This document shows, piece after piece, positions 1 to 10,236 of a stretch of 64,000 nucleotides of DNA (the stretch's first letter is position 1; each line of letters opens with the position of its first letter). The DNA is from Trebonia sp963774945 (GTDB lineage: Bacteria > Actinomycetota > Actinomycetes > Streptosporangiales > Streptosporangiaceae), in NCBI GenBank assembly GCA_963774945.1, contig CAVZHA010000015.1:1426001-1490000 (forward strand), given 5' to 3'. Under the pieces are notes generated by a model. That model did no database searches, was not told the DNA's origin, and saw only the letters and a program-made list of their open reading frames with translations. The translations under genes were made by a program, and so were the position numbers.

Positions 1-692
1 AGCACGACCTCGGTCCGCTGCACGGCCGGGGACGGGTAGCAGTCGATGGCGGGGAGGGCGAGCGCGACCCGGCCTTCGGCCAGCCGCCAGCGGTCATGGA
101 CGGTGAGGGTGATGGTGCCGAGCTCCCGCTTGCCCCAGCGGTCGATCGCGAACGTGAACCGGGCCGCCTGGCCGTTGGCGGCGGTGGCGCTGCCGGGCTC
201 GATGCCGCGGCCGGGCTCGAACGCCCACCGGGCGTCGATGCCGCCGCTCGCGGCTCCCGCGTTCCCGGCGGCGCTGGCAGTCTCCGCAACGCCGGCAGAC
301 CCGGTGGCGCCAGCGGCCTCGTCAGCCCCGTCAGCTCCGGAGATGACGACGTCGACCGCGGCCGGCTCGCCCTCGTTGATGCGGGTCGAGGTGAGGCCGA
401 CCCGGACCGTGAGCCGTCCGGGCAGGCCGCCGTGGGTCGCGCGGCCCGCGCCGAGCAGCAGCAGCGCGGGCCCGGCGAGGCCGGCCAGCTCGGGGCGGCG
501 GAAGGCGACCGCCAGCAGCAGGCCGGCCGCCGCCAGCGTCAGCAGGCGGCGGGCATGCCTCGACGGCCGCCACCTGACGTCGATCTCGTCCGCCCTTACC
601 TGGGACGACGGTCCGAGGCTGGCCGGGGATGAGGGAGCGCCGGGCGGTTCCAGAGCCGGCCGGGACCGTTCGATATCAGCGATTGCGGTCAC
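1..692 (-). CDS. DUF58 domain protein (partial, runs off left edge)
   Basis: The frame is open from the GTG at 690-692 to the window edge, so the C-terminal part, including the usual DUF58 core, is missing. After a polar N-terminus of about 50 residues come two adjacent hydrophobic segments (around LLTLAAAGLLLAVAF and GLAGPALLLLGAG). A beta-rich extracytoplasmic-type region follows (RLTVRVGLTSTRINEGEPAAVDVV), as in DUF58 proteins. The GTG overlaps the MoxR stop (GTGA), so the two are translationally coupled. MoxR-DUF58 pairs are a known arrangement thought to chaperone or assemble envelope or metal-dependent proteins. The N-terminal codons contain copy a of the dispersed bipartite motif. Identification rests mainly on operon context and membrane topology. 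Confidence 0.75.
   Translation of the reverse strand, partial: MTAIADIERSRPALEPPGAPSSPASLGPSSQVRADEIDVRWRPSRHARRLLTLAAAGLLLAVAFRRPELAGLAGPALLLLGAGRATHGGLPGRLTVRVGLTSTRINEGEPAAVDVVISGADGADEAAGATGSAGVAETASAAGNAGAASGGIDARWAFEPGRGIEPGSATAANGQAARFTFAIDRWGKRELGTITLTVHDRWRLAEGRVALALPAIDCYPSPAVQRTEVV
663..686 (-). repeat. Dispersed bipartite motif, copy a
   Basis: Minus strand: GCAATCG, 6 nt, TCGAACGGTCC, in the first codons of the DUF58 gene. The GC half is perfect; the AT half is degenerate. Confidence 0.65.
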
Positions 693-1690
693 CGGGCGAC
701 GGCGCCGGCCCGGGCACCGCCCGCGCCGGAGCGGACGGTCGGATCGGTCTTCGGGGTGGGGACGGCGGCCAGCAGCCGCGCGACCACGTCGTCGGCCGAG
801 ACCTGGCGGACCCAGAGCTCGGGGCGGAGCGTGATCCGGTGCGCGAGGGCGGGCACCGCGACCTGCTTGATGTCGTCGGGGACGACGTAGTCGCGCTGGT
901 GCAGCAGCGCCTGGCCGCGGGCGAGCTGGACCAGCGCGAGGCCGCCGCGGGGGCTGGCGCCGACCTGGATCTGCGGGTCCTTGCGGGTCGCGGTGACGAT
1001 CGCGATCACGTAGTCGAGCAGGTCATCGCTGATCTCGACCCGCTCGAGCGACTCGCGCATCGCCAGCAGGCCCGCCGCGTCGGTGACCGGGGTGAGCGCG
1101 ACCGCCTCCTGCGCCCGGTCGACCCGCCTGCGCAGCATGTCGGTCTCGTCGTTCTTGGTCAGGTAGCCGAGGCGCAGCCGCATCAGGAACCGGTCGAGCT
1201 GCGCCTCGGGCAGCTCGTAGGTGCCCTCGTACTCGATCGGGTTGTCGGTCGCGAGCACCACGAACGGCTCCGGCAGCCGCCGCGACTGGCCGTCGACGCT
1301 GACCTGGCCCTCGCCCATCGCCTCGAGCAGCGCGGCCTGGGTCTTGGGGGGCGTGCGGTTGATCTCGTCCGCCAGCAGCAGCTGGGTGAAGACCGGGCCG
1401 GGGCGGAACACCATCTCCCCGTTGCGCTGGTCGTAGAGCGGCGCGCCGACCACGTCCGACGGGAGCAGGTCGGGGGTGAACTGGATGCGGGCGAAGTCGA
1501 GGCCGAGCACGCTCGCGAACGACCGCGCGATCAGCGTCTTGCCCAGGCCGGGCAGGTCCTCGAGGAGCACGTGGCCGCCGGCCAGGATGCCGATCAGCAC
1601 CAGCTCGAGGGTGCGTCGGCGGCCGACCACGGCCTTGTCGAGCTCGTCGAGGATCGCGGCGGCCTGCCGCGCGGTCTCTTCCGGAGTCAC
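689..1690 (-). CDS. MoxR family AAA+ ATPase
   Basis: A 333-aa cytoplasmic AAA+ ATPase. Walker A is LPGLGKT near residue 50. Walker B and the MoxR signature are LLLADEINRTPPKTQAALLEAM near 110. Sensor 1 is VLATDNPIEYEGTYELPEAQLDRF, and the lid domain is C-terminal. Length and motifs are typical of MoxR. The GTG start at 1688-1690 overlaps the stop of the upstream DUF4129 gene (GTGA), and its own stop overlaps the DUF58 start, so three genes form a tight operon. MoxR proteins act as ATP-driven chaperones with DUF58/VWA partners; the substrate here is unknown. Confidence 0.95.
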   Translation of the reverse strand: MTPEETARQAAAILDELDKAVVGRRRTLELVLIGILAGGHVLLEDLPGLGKTLIARSFASVLGLDFARIQFTPDLLPSDVVGAPLYDQRNGEMVFRPGPVFTQLLLADEINRTPPKTQAALLEAMGEGQVSVDGQSRRLPEPFVVLATDNPIEYEGTYELPEAQLDRFLMRLRLGYLTKNDETDMLRRRVDRAQEAVALTPVTDAAGLLAMRESLERVEISDDLLDYVIAIVTATRKDPQIQVGASPRGGLALVQLARGQALLHQRDYVVPDDIKQVAVPALAHRITLRPELWVRQVSADDVVARLLAAVPTPKTDPTVRSGAGGARAGAVAR

Positions 1691-3150
1691 AGCTGCTCCA
1701 ATCGGGTGATCAGGCGGGCGAGCGCCTGGCGGGGGATGCCGCGCCGCTGCCTGGATCGCTGGCCGGCGTTGAGGGCCTGCCCCGGATCGATCCAGGGCCA
1801 GACGGATTCGTCGGCGCGGGTGCGGCAGAACGCCCGGCGGGCCGCCTCCGGCTCGGTGTAGAGGTTGACGCCGTGGCTCTCGGCCAGCCGGGCGGCGAGG
1901 ATGTGCTCGAGCACCGGGCGCAGGTCCGACTCGTACAGCGGGCGGCTGGTCAGGCTGGTGGCGACGATGAACCGGCGCTGGCCGTAGCCGGAGATCGCCC
2001 GCGCCTGCTGCTTGTCCTTGGCGCGGCGCGACGTCTGGGCGGCCGACCTGGGGAGGGCGGCGCGCAGCACCAGCAGGGCGAGCACGGCGGCGGCCGCGGC
2101 GACCACGACCACGCCCGGCCAGCCGGATACCGCTCCGCCGGCCAGCGCGGCGACGGCGACCAGGATCGCGGCGATGATCAGCTCGGGGGCGGCGTCGCGC
2201 CAGCGGCTCATGCCCGGCCTCCGCCGCTGGCGGGAGCGGGCCGGCCCTGGCCGTTCGTCCTGCCGGGCGGCGGCCAGTTCCGCTGCCAGTTGGTCGAGGG
2301 CGGCGCTGGCGGCCGCCCGCTGGCGGTCGGCGACCGGGTGGGTGGAGAACCGGGCCTCGTAGAACAGCGCGGTCAGCGTGCTGGCGGCGGGACCGCGGAC
2401 GGTCCCGGCCCCGACCGCCCGGGCCAGCAGCTCGTCCGGGGTGTCGGTCACCGTGCGGCGGGTGCCCCGGTCGGCCAGGCTGCGCTCCATCGCCACGTAG
2501 CAGGCGATGATCGCGGCCCTGGCGTCGCTGATCTCGGCCAGCGCGGCCCGGCCCGACTCGACCGCCTCCCGCAGTTCCTCGGTTCCCGCGTCCTCGATGA
2601 CCAGCGGCGCGGCCGGCCGGCGGAGCCGGGAGGACCACCAGATGCTGATCACCACCGCCGCCACCAGGACGACCACCAGCAGCCCGTAGAGGATCGGGAC
2701 CCACGGGATGTGCGGCGCCACGCCGCCGCCGGCCCCTGGCGGCAGCACCGGCTTCTTCGGCCGGACCTTGACCGGCGGCGGCATGGCCGGCTTGCCCTTG
2801 GTCAGGAAGTGCAGGTGCAGGTCGCTGATGAGGACCACCGCGACCGCGACCATGGCCGCGCCGAGGACCCACCTGAGCGTGAACCTGAGCGCGGCGGACG
2901 GCTCGAGGTCGGGCGGCTCGGCGCTGTAGGGCCGCTGGCCGGCCAGCCGCCTGGCGGCCGCGTCCCGGCGGAGGGTGACGATCAGCAGCGCGCCCAGGAT
3001 GACCTCGAGCGCCAGGCCGATCGCGACCCCGTCGGCCTTCAGCGGCCCGTTCCAGCGCGGGGCGGCGGCCTCGCCGCGCAGCCCCGCGACCACCAGAATG
3101 ACCAGCAGCACCAGCGGGAGCAGGCGGGCGATCTGCTGCCTGGCTGTCAT
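1687..3150 (-). CDS. DUF4129 domain membrane protein, fused to a second small membrane protein
   Basis: A 487-aa open frame. Residues 1-150 hold about four membrane segments. A soluble DUF4129 domain follows at about 190-300 (AIIACYVAMERSLADRG, then DTPDELLARA and the TALFYEARFS block). From residue 314 (MSRWRDAAPELIIAA) there are two more membrane helices and a conserved basic tail. In related operons these are usually two genes. Here a GGAGG lies 7 nt before the in-frame ATG at 2209-2211, so the second half may be a separate product (1687-2211), the stop between them being lost by fusion or an indel. The ATG at 3148-3150 has GGAG upstream. First gene of the MoxR/DUF58 operon. Confidence 0.8.
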   Translation of the reverse strand: MTARQQIARLLPLVLLVILVVAGLRGEAAAPRWNGPLKADGVAIGLALEVILGALLIVTLRRDAAARRLAGQRPYSAEPPDLEPSAALRFTLRWVLGAAMVAVAVVLISDLHLHFLTKGKPAMPPPVKVRPKKPVLPPGAGGGVAPHIPWVPILYGLLVVVLVAAVVISIWWSSRLRRPAAPLVIEDAGTEELREAVESGRAALAEISDARAAIIACYVAMERSLADRGTRRTVTDTPDELLARAVGAGTVRGPAASTLTALFYEARFSTHPVADRQRAAASAALDQLAAELAAARQDERPGPARSRQRRRPGMSRWRDAAPELIIAAILVAVAALAGGAVSGWPGVVVVAAAAAVLALLVLRAALPRSAAQTSRRAKDKQQARAISGYGQRRFIVATSLTSRPLYESDLRPVLEHILAARLAESHGVNLYTEPEAARRAFCRTRADESVWPWIDPGQALNAGQRSRQRRGIPRQALARLITRLEQL

Positions 3151-3226
3151 GGCGGGGGCTCCTAGCCGGGGCGGGCGCTAACCGGTACTGGGTGATTCTG
3201 TGGCAAACCTTACCCGGCAGGTCAGA

Positions 3227-4147
3227 CTACGGGATCAGCACGATCTTGCCGCGGATGTGCCCCTTGGCGAGCTGGGTGTAGGCGGTGACGACCTCCGCCA
3301 GCGAGTACGTCCGCGCGATCGGCAGCTCGATTTCCTTGGACGCGATCAGGCCCGCCAGCGTCTCGAGGGTGGCGGCGCTCGCGCCCGCGCCGTTGCCGTC
3401 GGCCTTGATGCCGTACTTGGCCACGGCGTCGAACCGGACGACCGAGTCGATGCGCTCAGGGCGCACGCCGAGGTCGTTCAGTGCGATCTCCACGTAGTCG
3501 CCGCCGTGGGTGTCGAGGAACGCGTCGACCCGGGCCGGGCCTGCGTTCCTGATCCGGTCGGCGACGCCGTCGCCGTAGGCGACCGGGATCACGTCGTGCC
3601 GCTTGAGCCAGTCGTGGTTGGACGGTCCCGCCAGGCCGATCACGGTCGCGCCCGCGCGCCGGGCGAGCTGGACCGCGAGCGAGCCCACCCCGCCGGCCGC
3701 GCCGGAGACGACGACGGTGTCGCCCGGCTTGACGTCGACCGCGCGGACCATCGCCCAGGCGGTGAAGCCGGCCACCGGGATCGCGCCCGCCACCTCCCAG
3801 GGCAGGCCGGACGGCCGCGGCGCGAGGTCTTCCTGGTCGGCTACCACGTACTCGGCCTGGCTTGACCTGGTATCGACCCAGCCGATGACCTCGTCCCGCT
3901 CGCCCACGGCGGTCACGCCCGCCCCGAGGCGCTCCACCACCCCGGCGAAGTCGCTGCCCTGCCCGGACGGGAACGTGGCGGGCCAGCGCTCGTGCAGCAA
4001 GCCGTCGCGGATCTTCGCCTCGCCCGGGTTGATGCCCGCGGCCTTGACCCGGATCAGGACCTGGCCAGGACCCGCTTCGGGGATCGGGACGTCGCGGACG
4101 TCGAGCACAGCCACCGGGCCGTATTCGTCGAACCGTACCGCCTTCAT
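3227..4147 (-). CDS. NADPH:quinone oxidoreductase-like (zinc-independent MDR family)
   Basis: A 306-aa medium-chain dehydrogenase/reductase. The N-terminal GroES-like domain reads MKAVRFDEYGPVAVLDVRDV, and the Rossmann motif is VVSGAAGGVGSLAVQLARRAGA near residue 150. The structural-zinc cysteine cluster and the catalytic zinc ligands of alcohol dehydrogenases are absent, which points to the quinone oxidoreductase (QOR) branch using NADPH. The substrate cannot be read from sequence. Transcribed divergently from the K+ channel gene; the roughly 140-bp gap must hold both promoters. Confidence 0.88.
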   Translation of the reverse strand: MKAVRFDEYGPVAVLDVRDVPIPEAGPGQVLIRVKAAGINPGEAKIRDGLLHERWPATFPSGQGSDFAGVVERLGAGVTAVGERDEVIGWVDTRSSQAEYVVADQEDLAPRPSGLPWEVAGAIPVAGFTAWAMVRAVDVKPGDTVVVSGAAGGVGSLAVQLARRAGATVIGLAGPSNHDWLKRHDVIPVAYGDGVADRIRNAGPARVDAFLDTHGGDYVEIALNDLGVRPERIDSVVRFDAVAKYGIKADGNGAGASAATLETLAGLIASKEIELPIARTYSLAEVVTAYTQLAKGHIRGKIVLIP

Positions 4148-4291
4148 CGTCGCCTCCGGTCGTCGCTTCGACTGCTGTCCCTCGCTGCTGCTGTGGCTAA
4201 CCCTAGCCAGCGGCTGGTTATGCCGGCCGGGCGCGTCGGGTATGACGAGACGGGGTACGGTCGGGGCTGGTTTGCTGCACTATGGAGCGCT

Positions 4292-5248
4292 GTGATCGCT
4301 CTTCTGCTGCGGGCCTTCAGGGAACCCCATCGACGGCAGGTTCTGGTGCTGCTCGGCTCCGTCGGCGGCGTGGTGCTGCTCGGGGCCGGCCTGTTCGCGC
4401 TGGCTGAGGACGTGCCCTACAGCACCGGCCTGTACTGGGCGGTTACCACCGCCACGACCGTCGGCTACGGCGACATCACGCCGCATAACCCCATCGGGCG
4501 GCTGATCGCCTCGCTGGTCATGCTCACCGCGATCCCGCTGCTGGCGGGGGCGTTCGCGATCGTCTCGGGGGCGGCCGCGGCCGCCGGAATCCGGAGGGTT
4601 CTCAACATGCGCAGCACGTTCCCCGAGGGGACCTACCGCCTGATCGTGGGGATGTCGCCGACGGTGCCCGCGATCCTTTCTGAGCTGGCGGGGGCCGGGA
4701 TCCCGGTGGTGCACGTGGCCGACGTCGATCCGGCGGCCGCCCGCTCCGGGGTGCACGTGGTCCGGGGCGACCCGACCGACGAGGCGGTGATCGCCCGGGC
4801 CCGGCCGGCCGGGGCCGAGCAGGCCCTGATCACCGGCACCAGCGACGGGGACGTGCTGGTCAGCGCCGTGCTGCTGCGCAAGCAGGCGCCCGCGCTGACG
4901 ATCACCGCGCTGGTCGACTCGCCGTCGGTCCGGGAGGCGCTGCACGACCTCGGCGTGCAGCAGACGGTGTCCGCCCACGAGCTGGTCTCGCGGGCGCTGG
5001 CGGCCGCGCTTGAGACGCCGCACGCCGGGGAGATGCTGTCGGCGCTGGTCGGCAGCCGGGATACCTTCGCCGAGGTGGAGGCGGGCGCGGCCGCCGTCGG
5101 GCGTCCGCTCAGCGCGATCAGGAACGAGCGCCTGGGACTGGTGCTCGGCCTGGTCAGGGACGGGTCGTTCACGCTTGGGCTGACCGACGACCCGGTCATC
5201 GCGGCGGGCGACCGGCTGCTGGTGGCCGAGGCGGGGCGCTCGGCGTAG
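4292..5248 (+). CDS. Potassium channel with RCK (TrkA-N/TrkA-C) domains
   Basis: A two-helix pore module: LLGSVGGVVLLGAGLFALA, then pore helix and selectivity filter TTATTVGYGD, then the inner helix LIASLVMLTAIPLLAGAFAI. A cytoplasmic TrkA-N-like domain follows (YRLIVGMSPTVPAILSELAG, with a degenerate GxGxxG) and a C-terminal TrkA-C-like segment. This is the layout of ligand-gated K+ channels of the Kch/MthK type. I chose GTG 4292, which has GGAG six nt upstream. An in-frame ATG at 4220 would add 24 residues overlapping the promoter region of the divergent gene. Confidence 0.87.
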   Translation: MIALLLRAFREPHRRQVLVLLGSVGGVVLLGAGLFALAEDVPYSTGLYWAVTTATTVGYGDITPHNPIGRLIASLVMLTAIPLLAGAFAIVSGAAAAAGIRRVLNMRSTFPEGTYRLIVGMSPTVPAILSELAGAGIPVVHVADVDPAAARSGVHVVRGDPTDEAVIARARPAGAEQALITGTSDGDVLVSAVLLRKQAPALTITALVDSPSVREALHDLGVQQTVSAHELVSRALAAALETPHAGEMLSALVGSRDTFAEVEAGAAAVGRPLSAIRNERLGLVLGLVRDGSFTLGLTDDPVIAAGDRLLVAEAGRSA

Positions 5249-5280
5249 CTCACCGGGGCTCAGCTCACCTGGGCTACAGC

Positions 5281-5463
5281 TCACCGGAGCGCAGCGCAGT
5301 CTGGCAGAAGCCGACCGGGCTGGTCACGGCTTCTCAGCCGTCTCAGCCGTCTCAGTCGTCTCAGTCGTCGGCTGAGACGGAGGATGTAGCCGACCAGTGT
5401 GCTGGCGGCGGCCGCGTCGATGATCATCGCGAGCAGCGCGTACCCGACGGCCGGTCTGCCCAC
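5281..5463 (-). CDS. Possible small membrane protein with basic tail
   Basis: A 60-aa frame from GTG 5461-5463. It has one hydrophobic segment (AVGYALLAMIIDAAAASTLVGYIL) followed by a basic tail of RRL repeats. The tail is encoded by a 9-bp tandem repeat (GTCTCAGCC-like, 5331-5370). It lies downstream of the methyltransferase on the same strand. No family is recognised. The membrane segment followed by positive residues is plausible, but the repeat could equally be non-coding. Confidence 0.3.
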   Translation of the reverse strand: MGRPAVGYALLAMIIDAAAASTLVGYILRLSRRLRRLRRLRRLRSRDQPGRLLPDCAALR

Positions 5464-5495
5464 AGCGTGAGCATAGAGATTGGCCGCTGCACGCG

Positions 5496-6239
5496 TCAGC
5501 GGACTTCGCTGTAGTAGGAGGTGACGGCCGGCTGGCCGGTGTAGCCGGGGCCGGCCCGGTCGTCCGCGCCGAGATACGCGTACGGAAGACGGGCGTCGCG
5601 TCGGCCGGCGCACGTGATCTGGTGACGGCGGGAATTGTAGGCGAACCCGGCCTCCCGCAGCCGGGACCGCAGCCGCCGGTCGGCGGCCTGCCCCCCGGCC
5701 CTGATGGCCGACAGGTCGAGGTCCGCCGCCAGGCGCCCGGCAGGGGTCAACCAGCTCGCGGCACGGGTCAGCAGGGCCAGCTTGTCGCCGATGTAGTGCA
5801 GCCCGTGCACGCAGGTGATCAAGTCGAACGACCGCCCGGGCTCCCAGGCGGCTACCGGCGCGCATACCAGCTCAAGGCCAGGTATCGAATCGGGCGGCGC
5901 GTCGAACGCATCCACGAGGTCAACGCCGGCCAGGTCAATCCGGCCGGCCAGCCCGGATTCGCGCACCTGGCGGGCCGCCCGGATCAGCGCACGCCCCGAA
6001 CCGCAGCACAGGTCGAGCCACCCGACCGTCCCGTCTCCCGAGGTCTGGGCCCAGACCACCGCAAGCGGATCGAACCCCAACTCGCGGGCGTAGCTGTTGA
6101 CCCCGGCCAGTTGCCGTTCCCGGTTCATCGCGCAGTTGGCGACGACCGCCGACGCCTCCAGGGCCGCATCGTCAAGTAGCCCCTCGCGGCCAGGCCGCTC
6201 ATTCGCGCCACGAGCGTCGCGGCCCTCACCATCGAGCAC
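5496..6239 (-). CDS. Class I SAM-dependent methyltransferase
   Basis: SAM-binding motif I is VGWLDLCCGSGRALIRAA near residue 75. An acidic end of beta-2 (RIDLAGVDLVDAF) and a motif-IV-like strand (FDLITCVHGLHYIGD) follow, then the post-motif LLTRAASWLTPAGRL. Total length is about 247 aa. The start is uncertain: the first 35 residues are low-complexity and the true start may be nearer MNRERQLAGVNSYAREL. The methyl acceptor is unknown. The gene is isolated from clear partners. Confidence 0.75.
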   Translation of the reverse strand: MLDGEGRDARGANERPGREGLLDDAALEASAVVANCAMNRERQLAGVNSYARELGFDPLAVVWAQTSGDGTVGWLDLCCGSGRALIRAARQVRESGLAGRIDLAGVDLVDAFDAPPDSIPGLELVCAPVAAWEPGRSFDLITCVHGLHYIGDKLALLTRAASWLTPAGRLAADLDLSAIRAGGQAADRRLRSRLREAGFAYNSRRHQITCAGRRDARLPYAYLGADDRAGPGYTGQPAVTSYYSEVR

Positions 6240-6642
6240 CTGCCAATCATCTCAGCGGTTACCGCAGGCCGCCCGCTCATGACGATCAAGGGTCGGTGCG
6301 GGCCCGGCCCGGCGCTTGGCGGCGCGTTCCTGGCCGATCCGCCGGGCGACATACCTGCCGACGGCGGGACCATGCCGTCGGACGAGGAAGGCGAACCGTT
6401 CCGGATCTGACTTCGAGCGGCGGATGAGCGTTAGATCATCGTCGGCTGCCTCGACGGGGCACGCGCTGACGCCCGCCAGCCATTTGCTACGTCGTCAACA
6501 TCCACCAGGATCCTTCCGCGTGAGGAAATGACACCTGCCTATGCCGCCGAACGCGAACTTGTTCCCGTCACTCGCGAACTGACGGAAGACGGCCGTGTGT
6601 CAGACTCGTCATCCTGCGGCTCATCGCACGATTGGATCATTC
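6240..6642. other. Intergenic stretch, no gene supported
   Basis: About 400 bp between the methyltransferase (minus) and the deacetylase (plus). Short open frames exist on both strands but have no recognisable domain or ribosome site. The last 150 bp is less GC-rich than its surroundings and probably contains the deacetylase promoter. Confidence 0.5.
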
Positions 6643-7476
6643 ATGGAGAACCCGCCCGCGCACTTCCTCGCCTGGCCCCGCGACGCTGAGGTGGCGGTGG
6701 CCCTGACCTTTGACGTGGACGGCGAGGCTCCCTGGCTGAGCGAGGGACCCGAGTACGGCCGTCGGCTGACCACGCTGTCGCAGGGCCGGTTCGGCCCGGG
6801 CCGGGGCCTGAGCCGGATTCTCGAGCTGCTGGCCTCGCTGGACGTCACCGCCACCTTTTATGTGCCCGGGCACACCGCCGACCAGCATCCCGGCGCCGTG
6901 GAGGCCATCCTGGCGGGTGGTCACGAGGTCGGCCACCACGGGTACCTGCACCGCGGCACCGACGGCTTGGACGCCTCGGCTCAGCGCGCTGAGCTTGAGC
7001 AGGGGCTGACCGCGCTGGGCAAGCTGGGGGTCCGGCCGGACGGCTACCGGTCACCAGGGTGGGAGCTGACCCCGGAGACTCTGGACCTGCTGGGCGAACT
7101 CGGCTTCTCGTACGACGCCAGCCTGATGGCCGACGACCGGCCGTACTGGGTGACCAGCGGAAATGAGCCGCTGCTGGAGTTGCCCGGCCACTGGAGCCTG
7201 TGCGACTGGCCTTACTTCGGCTGGACCTCCTACCACGGCGGGCTGCTGGCCGACCCGGCTGCGGTGGAGCGGATCTGGCTGGCGGAGTTCGAGTCGGCCC
7301 GCCAGGACCGCCGGGCGGTGACGTACACGATGCACCCCGAGGCCATCGGCCGCGGCTACCTGGTGCGGATGCTGGACAGCCTGATCACGACGATGGCCGG
7401 GCGGGGCCGCCCGTGGTTCGCCACGCACGCGCAGATCGCGGGCCTGGCTGGCACCTCACCCGCTGACTTAGCCTGA
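6643..7476 (+). CDS. Polysaccharide deacetylase family protein (PuuE/NodB-like)
   Basis: A 277-aa NodB-fold hydrolase. The catalytic motif is VALTFDVDGEAPW near residue 20, and the metal histidines are in GGHEVGHHGYLH near 95. The YRSPGWELTPETLDLL block and a late YTMHPEAIGRG motif also fit. It has no signal peptide, so it is probably cytoplasmic. Cytoplasmic members of this fold include PuuE-type allantoinases, which suits the neighbouring beta-ureidopropionase and hydantoinase; that functional link is inference. ATG 6643 is preferred over an upstream in-frame ATG because the N-terminus from MENPPAHF aligns with the fold. Confidence 0.85.
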   Translation: MENPPAHFLAWPRDAEVAVALTFDVDGEAPWLSEGPEYGRRLTTLSQGRFGPGRGLSRILELLASLDVTATFYVPGHTADQHPGAVEAILAGGHEVGHHGYLHRGTDGLDASAQRAELEQGLTALGKLGVRPDGYRSPGWELTPETLDLLGELGFSYDASLMADDRPYWVTSGNEPLLELPGHWSLCDWPYFGWTSYHGGLLADPAAVERIWLAEFESARQDRRAVTYTMHPEAIGRGYLVRMLDSLITTMAGRGRPWFATHAQIAGLAGTSPADLA

Positions 7477-7499
7477 GGGCGGGACTTCTTGCTGTTATC

Positions 7500-7690
7500 T
7501 GTCGGCTCTAGTCTGTCGGCTACGCCACCGACAGGTCGCGCGGTCTGTCGCCTACGCCAGCGACCGCGTCTATTGGTGTCGCTGGCGTAGGCGACAGGTC
7601 GCGTAGGGGTCGGTGGCATAGCTGACATGGCGAGCGGGGGCGTAGGCGACACGTCGCGGTTGGGGTCGGTGGCATAGGCGACAGGTCGCG
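7500..7690. repeat. REP-like inverted repeats, locus 1
   Basis: Several imperfect hairpins built from CTGTCGGCTACGCC-like arms. The clearest is 7545-7564 pairing perfectly over 20 nt with 7578-7597 around a 13-nt loop (7565-7577). The same hairpin, reversed and with nearly the same loop, occurs at 48580-48632. The rest of 7477-7893 holds no supported gene; its 3' end carries the promoter and AGGAGG site of the nitrilase-family gene. Confidence 0.85.
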
Positions 7691-7893
7691 CCGGAGTGGG
7701 GCGGCGTTGGCGAGGGGGCGGGGGCGACGGGTCGGCTGGACGCCCGCGACCTGAGCAGACCAGGCGACCCGGGCTCGATTTCCGGGCCTGGCGGAGATCG
7801 ACCTTTCGCTGAAGTTGCGGGTCTAATTCTCGGCGTTGCTGGGGAGGATGAGGCTGCGACTACTTAGGCTTTCAACACCCCCAGGAGGCCGGC

Positions 7894-8735
7894 ATGCCGG
7901 AAATCGTCCGGGCTGCCCTTGTCCAGCAGGCGTGGGCCGGGGATAAAGATTCGATGATCGCGGCCGCCGCCGCGCATATCGCGACCGCCGCGTCGGCCGG
8001 CGCGCAGGTCGTCTGCCTGCAGGAGCTGTTCTACGGGCCGTACTTCTGCCAGGTCCAGGACGCCGACTACTACGGCTACACGGAGGCGATCCCGGACGGG
8101 CCGACGACCAGGCTCATGCAGGATCTGGCCCGGCAGCACCACATCGTGATCATCGCGCCGATGTACGAGGAAGAGCAGCCGGGGCTTTACTACAACACCG
8201 CCGCGGTGATCGACGCGGACGGGAGCTACCTCGGCAAGTACAGGAAGAATCATCTGCCGCAGGTCAAGGGGTTCTGGGAGAAGTTCTACTTCCGCCCGGG
8301 CAACCTCGGGTACCCGATCTTCGATACCGCGGTCGGCCGGATCGGGGTCTACATCTGCTACGACCGGCACTTCCCGGAGGGCTGGCGGGCGCTCGGCCTG
8401 GCCGGCGCGCGGATCGTGTTCAACCCGTCGGCCACCTCGCGCGGCCTCTCCTCGTACCTGTGGAACCTGGAGCAGCCCGCGGCCGCGGTCGCCAACGAGT
8501 ACTACGTCGGCGCGATCAACCGGGTCGGGGTCGAGCCGCTGGGCGACAACGACTTCTACGGCCAGTCCTACTTCGTCGACCCGCGCGGCCAGCTGGTCGG
8601 CGCGGCCGCGTCCGACGACGCCGACGAGGTCGTGCTGCGCGACCTCGACATGGACAAGCTGACCGAGGTCAGGGACCTGTGGCAGTTCTACCGGGACCGG
8701 CGGCCTGACTCCTACGAGACCCTGGTTAACCCGTA

Positions 8736-8736
<1 letters not shown>
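7894..8736 (+). CDS. Beta-ureidopropionase / N-carbamoyl amino acid hydrolase (nitrilase superfamily)
   Basis: A 280-aa member of the carbon-nitrogen hydrolase family with the full triad: Glu in VCLQELFYGPYF, Lys in YRKNHLPQ, Cys in IGVYICYDRHFPEGWRALG. The YDRHFPE signature is typical of beta-ureidopropionase and N-carbamoylputrescine amidase. An AGGAGG site lies just before ATG 7894. The stop TAA overlaps the next ATG by one base (TAATG), so it is co-translated with the hydantoinase. Together they would open a cyclic ureide and remove the carbamoyl group, releasing CO2 and NH3. The exact substrate (pyrimidine-derived or hydantoin-derived) is not readable. Confidence 0.93.
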
Positions 8737-10169
<1,433 letters not shown>

Positions 10170-10236
10170 CGGACCGTGATTCCACGCCAGGCGGGCCGCG
10201 CACTGGGCACGTCGGCGGCCATCGATGGGAGGGGTT

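Noticed and set aside
46..834. Long plus-strand open frames opposite the DUF58/MoxR operon
   Set aside because: Composition-driven antisense frames in very GC-rich DNA; the minus strand carries recognisable domains.
5821..5837. GTCGAACGACCG resembling the bipartite motif core
   Set aside because: It lacks the GGWCC continuation and an AT block, and encodes the conserved FDLITC strand of the methyltransferase.
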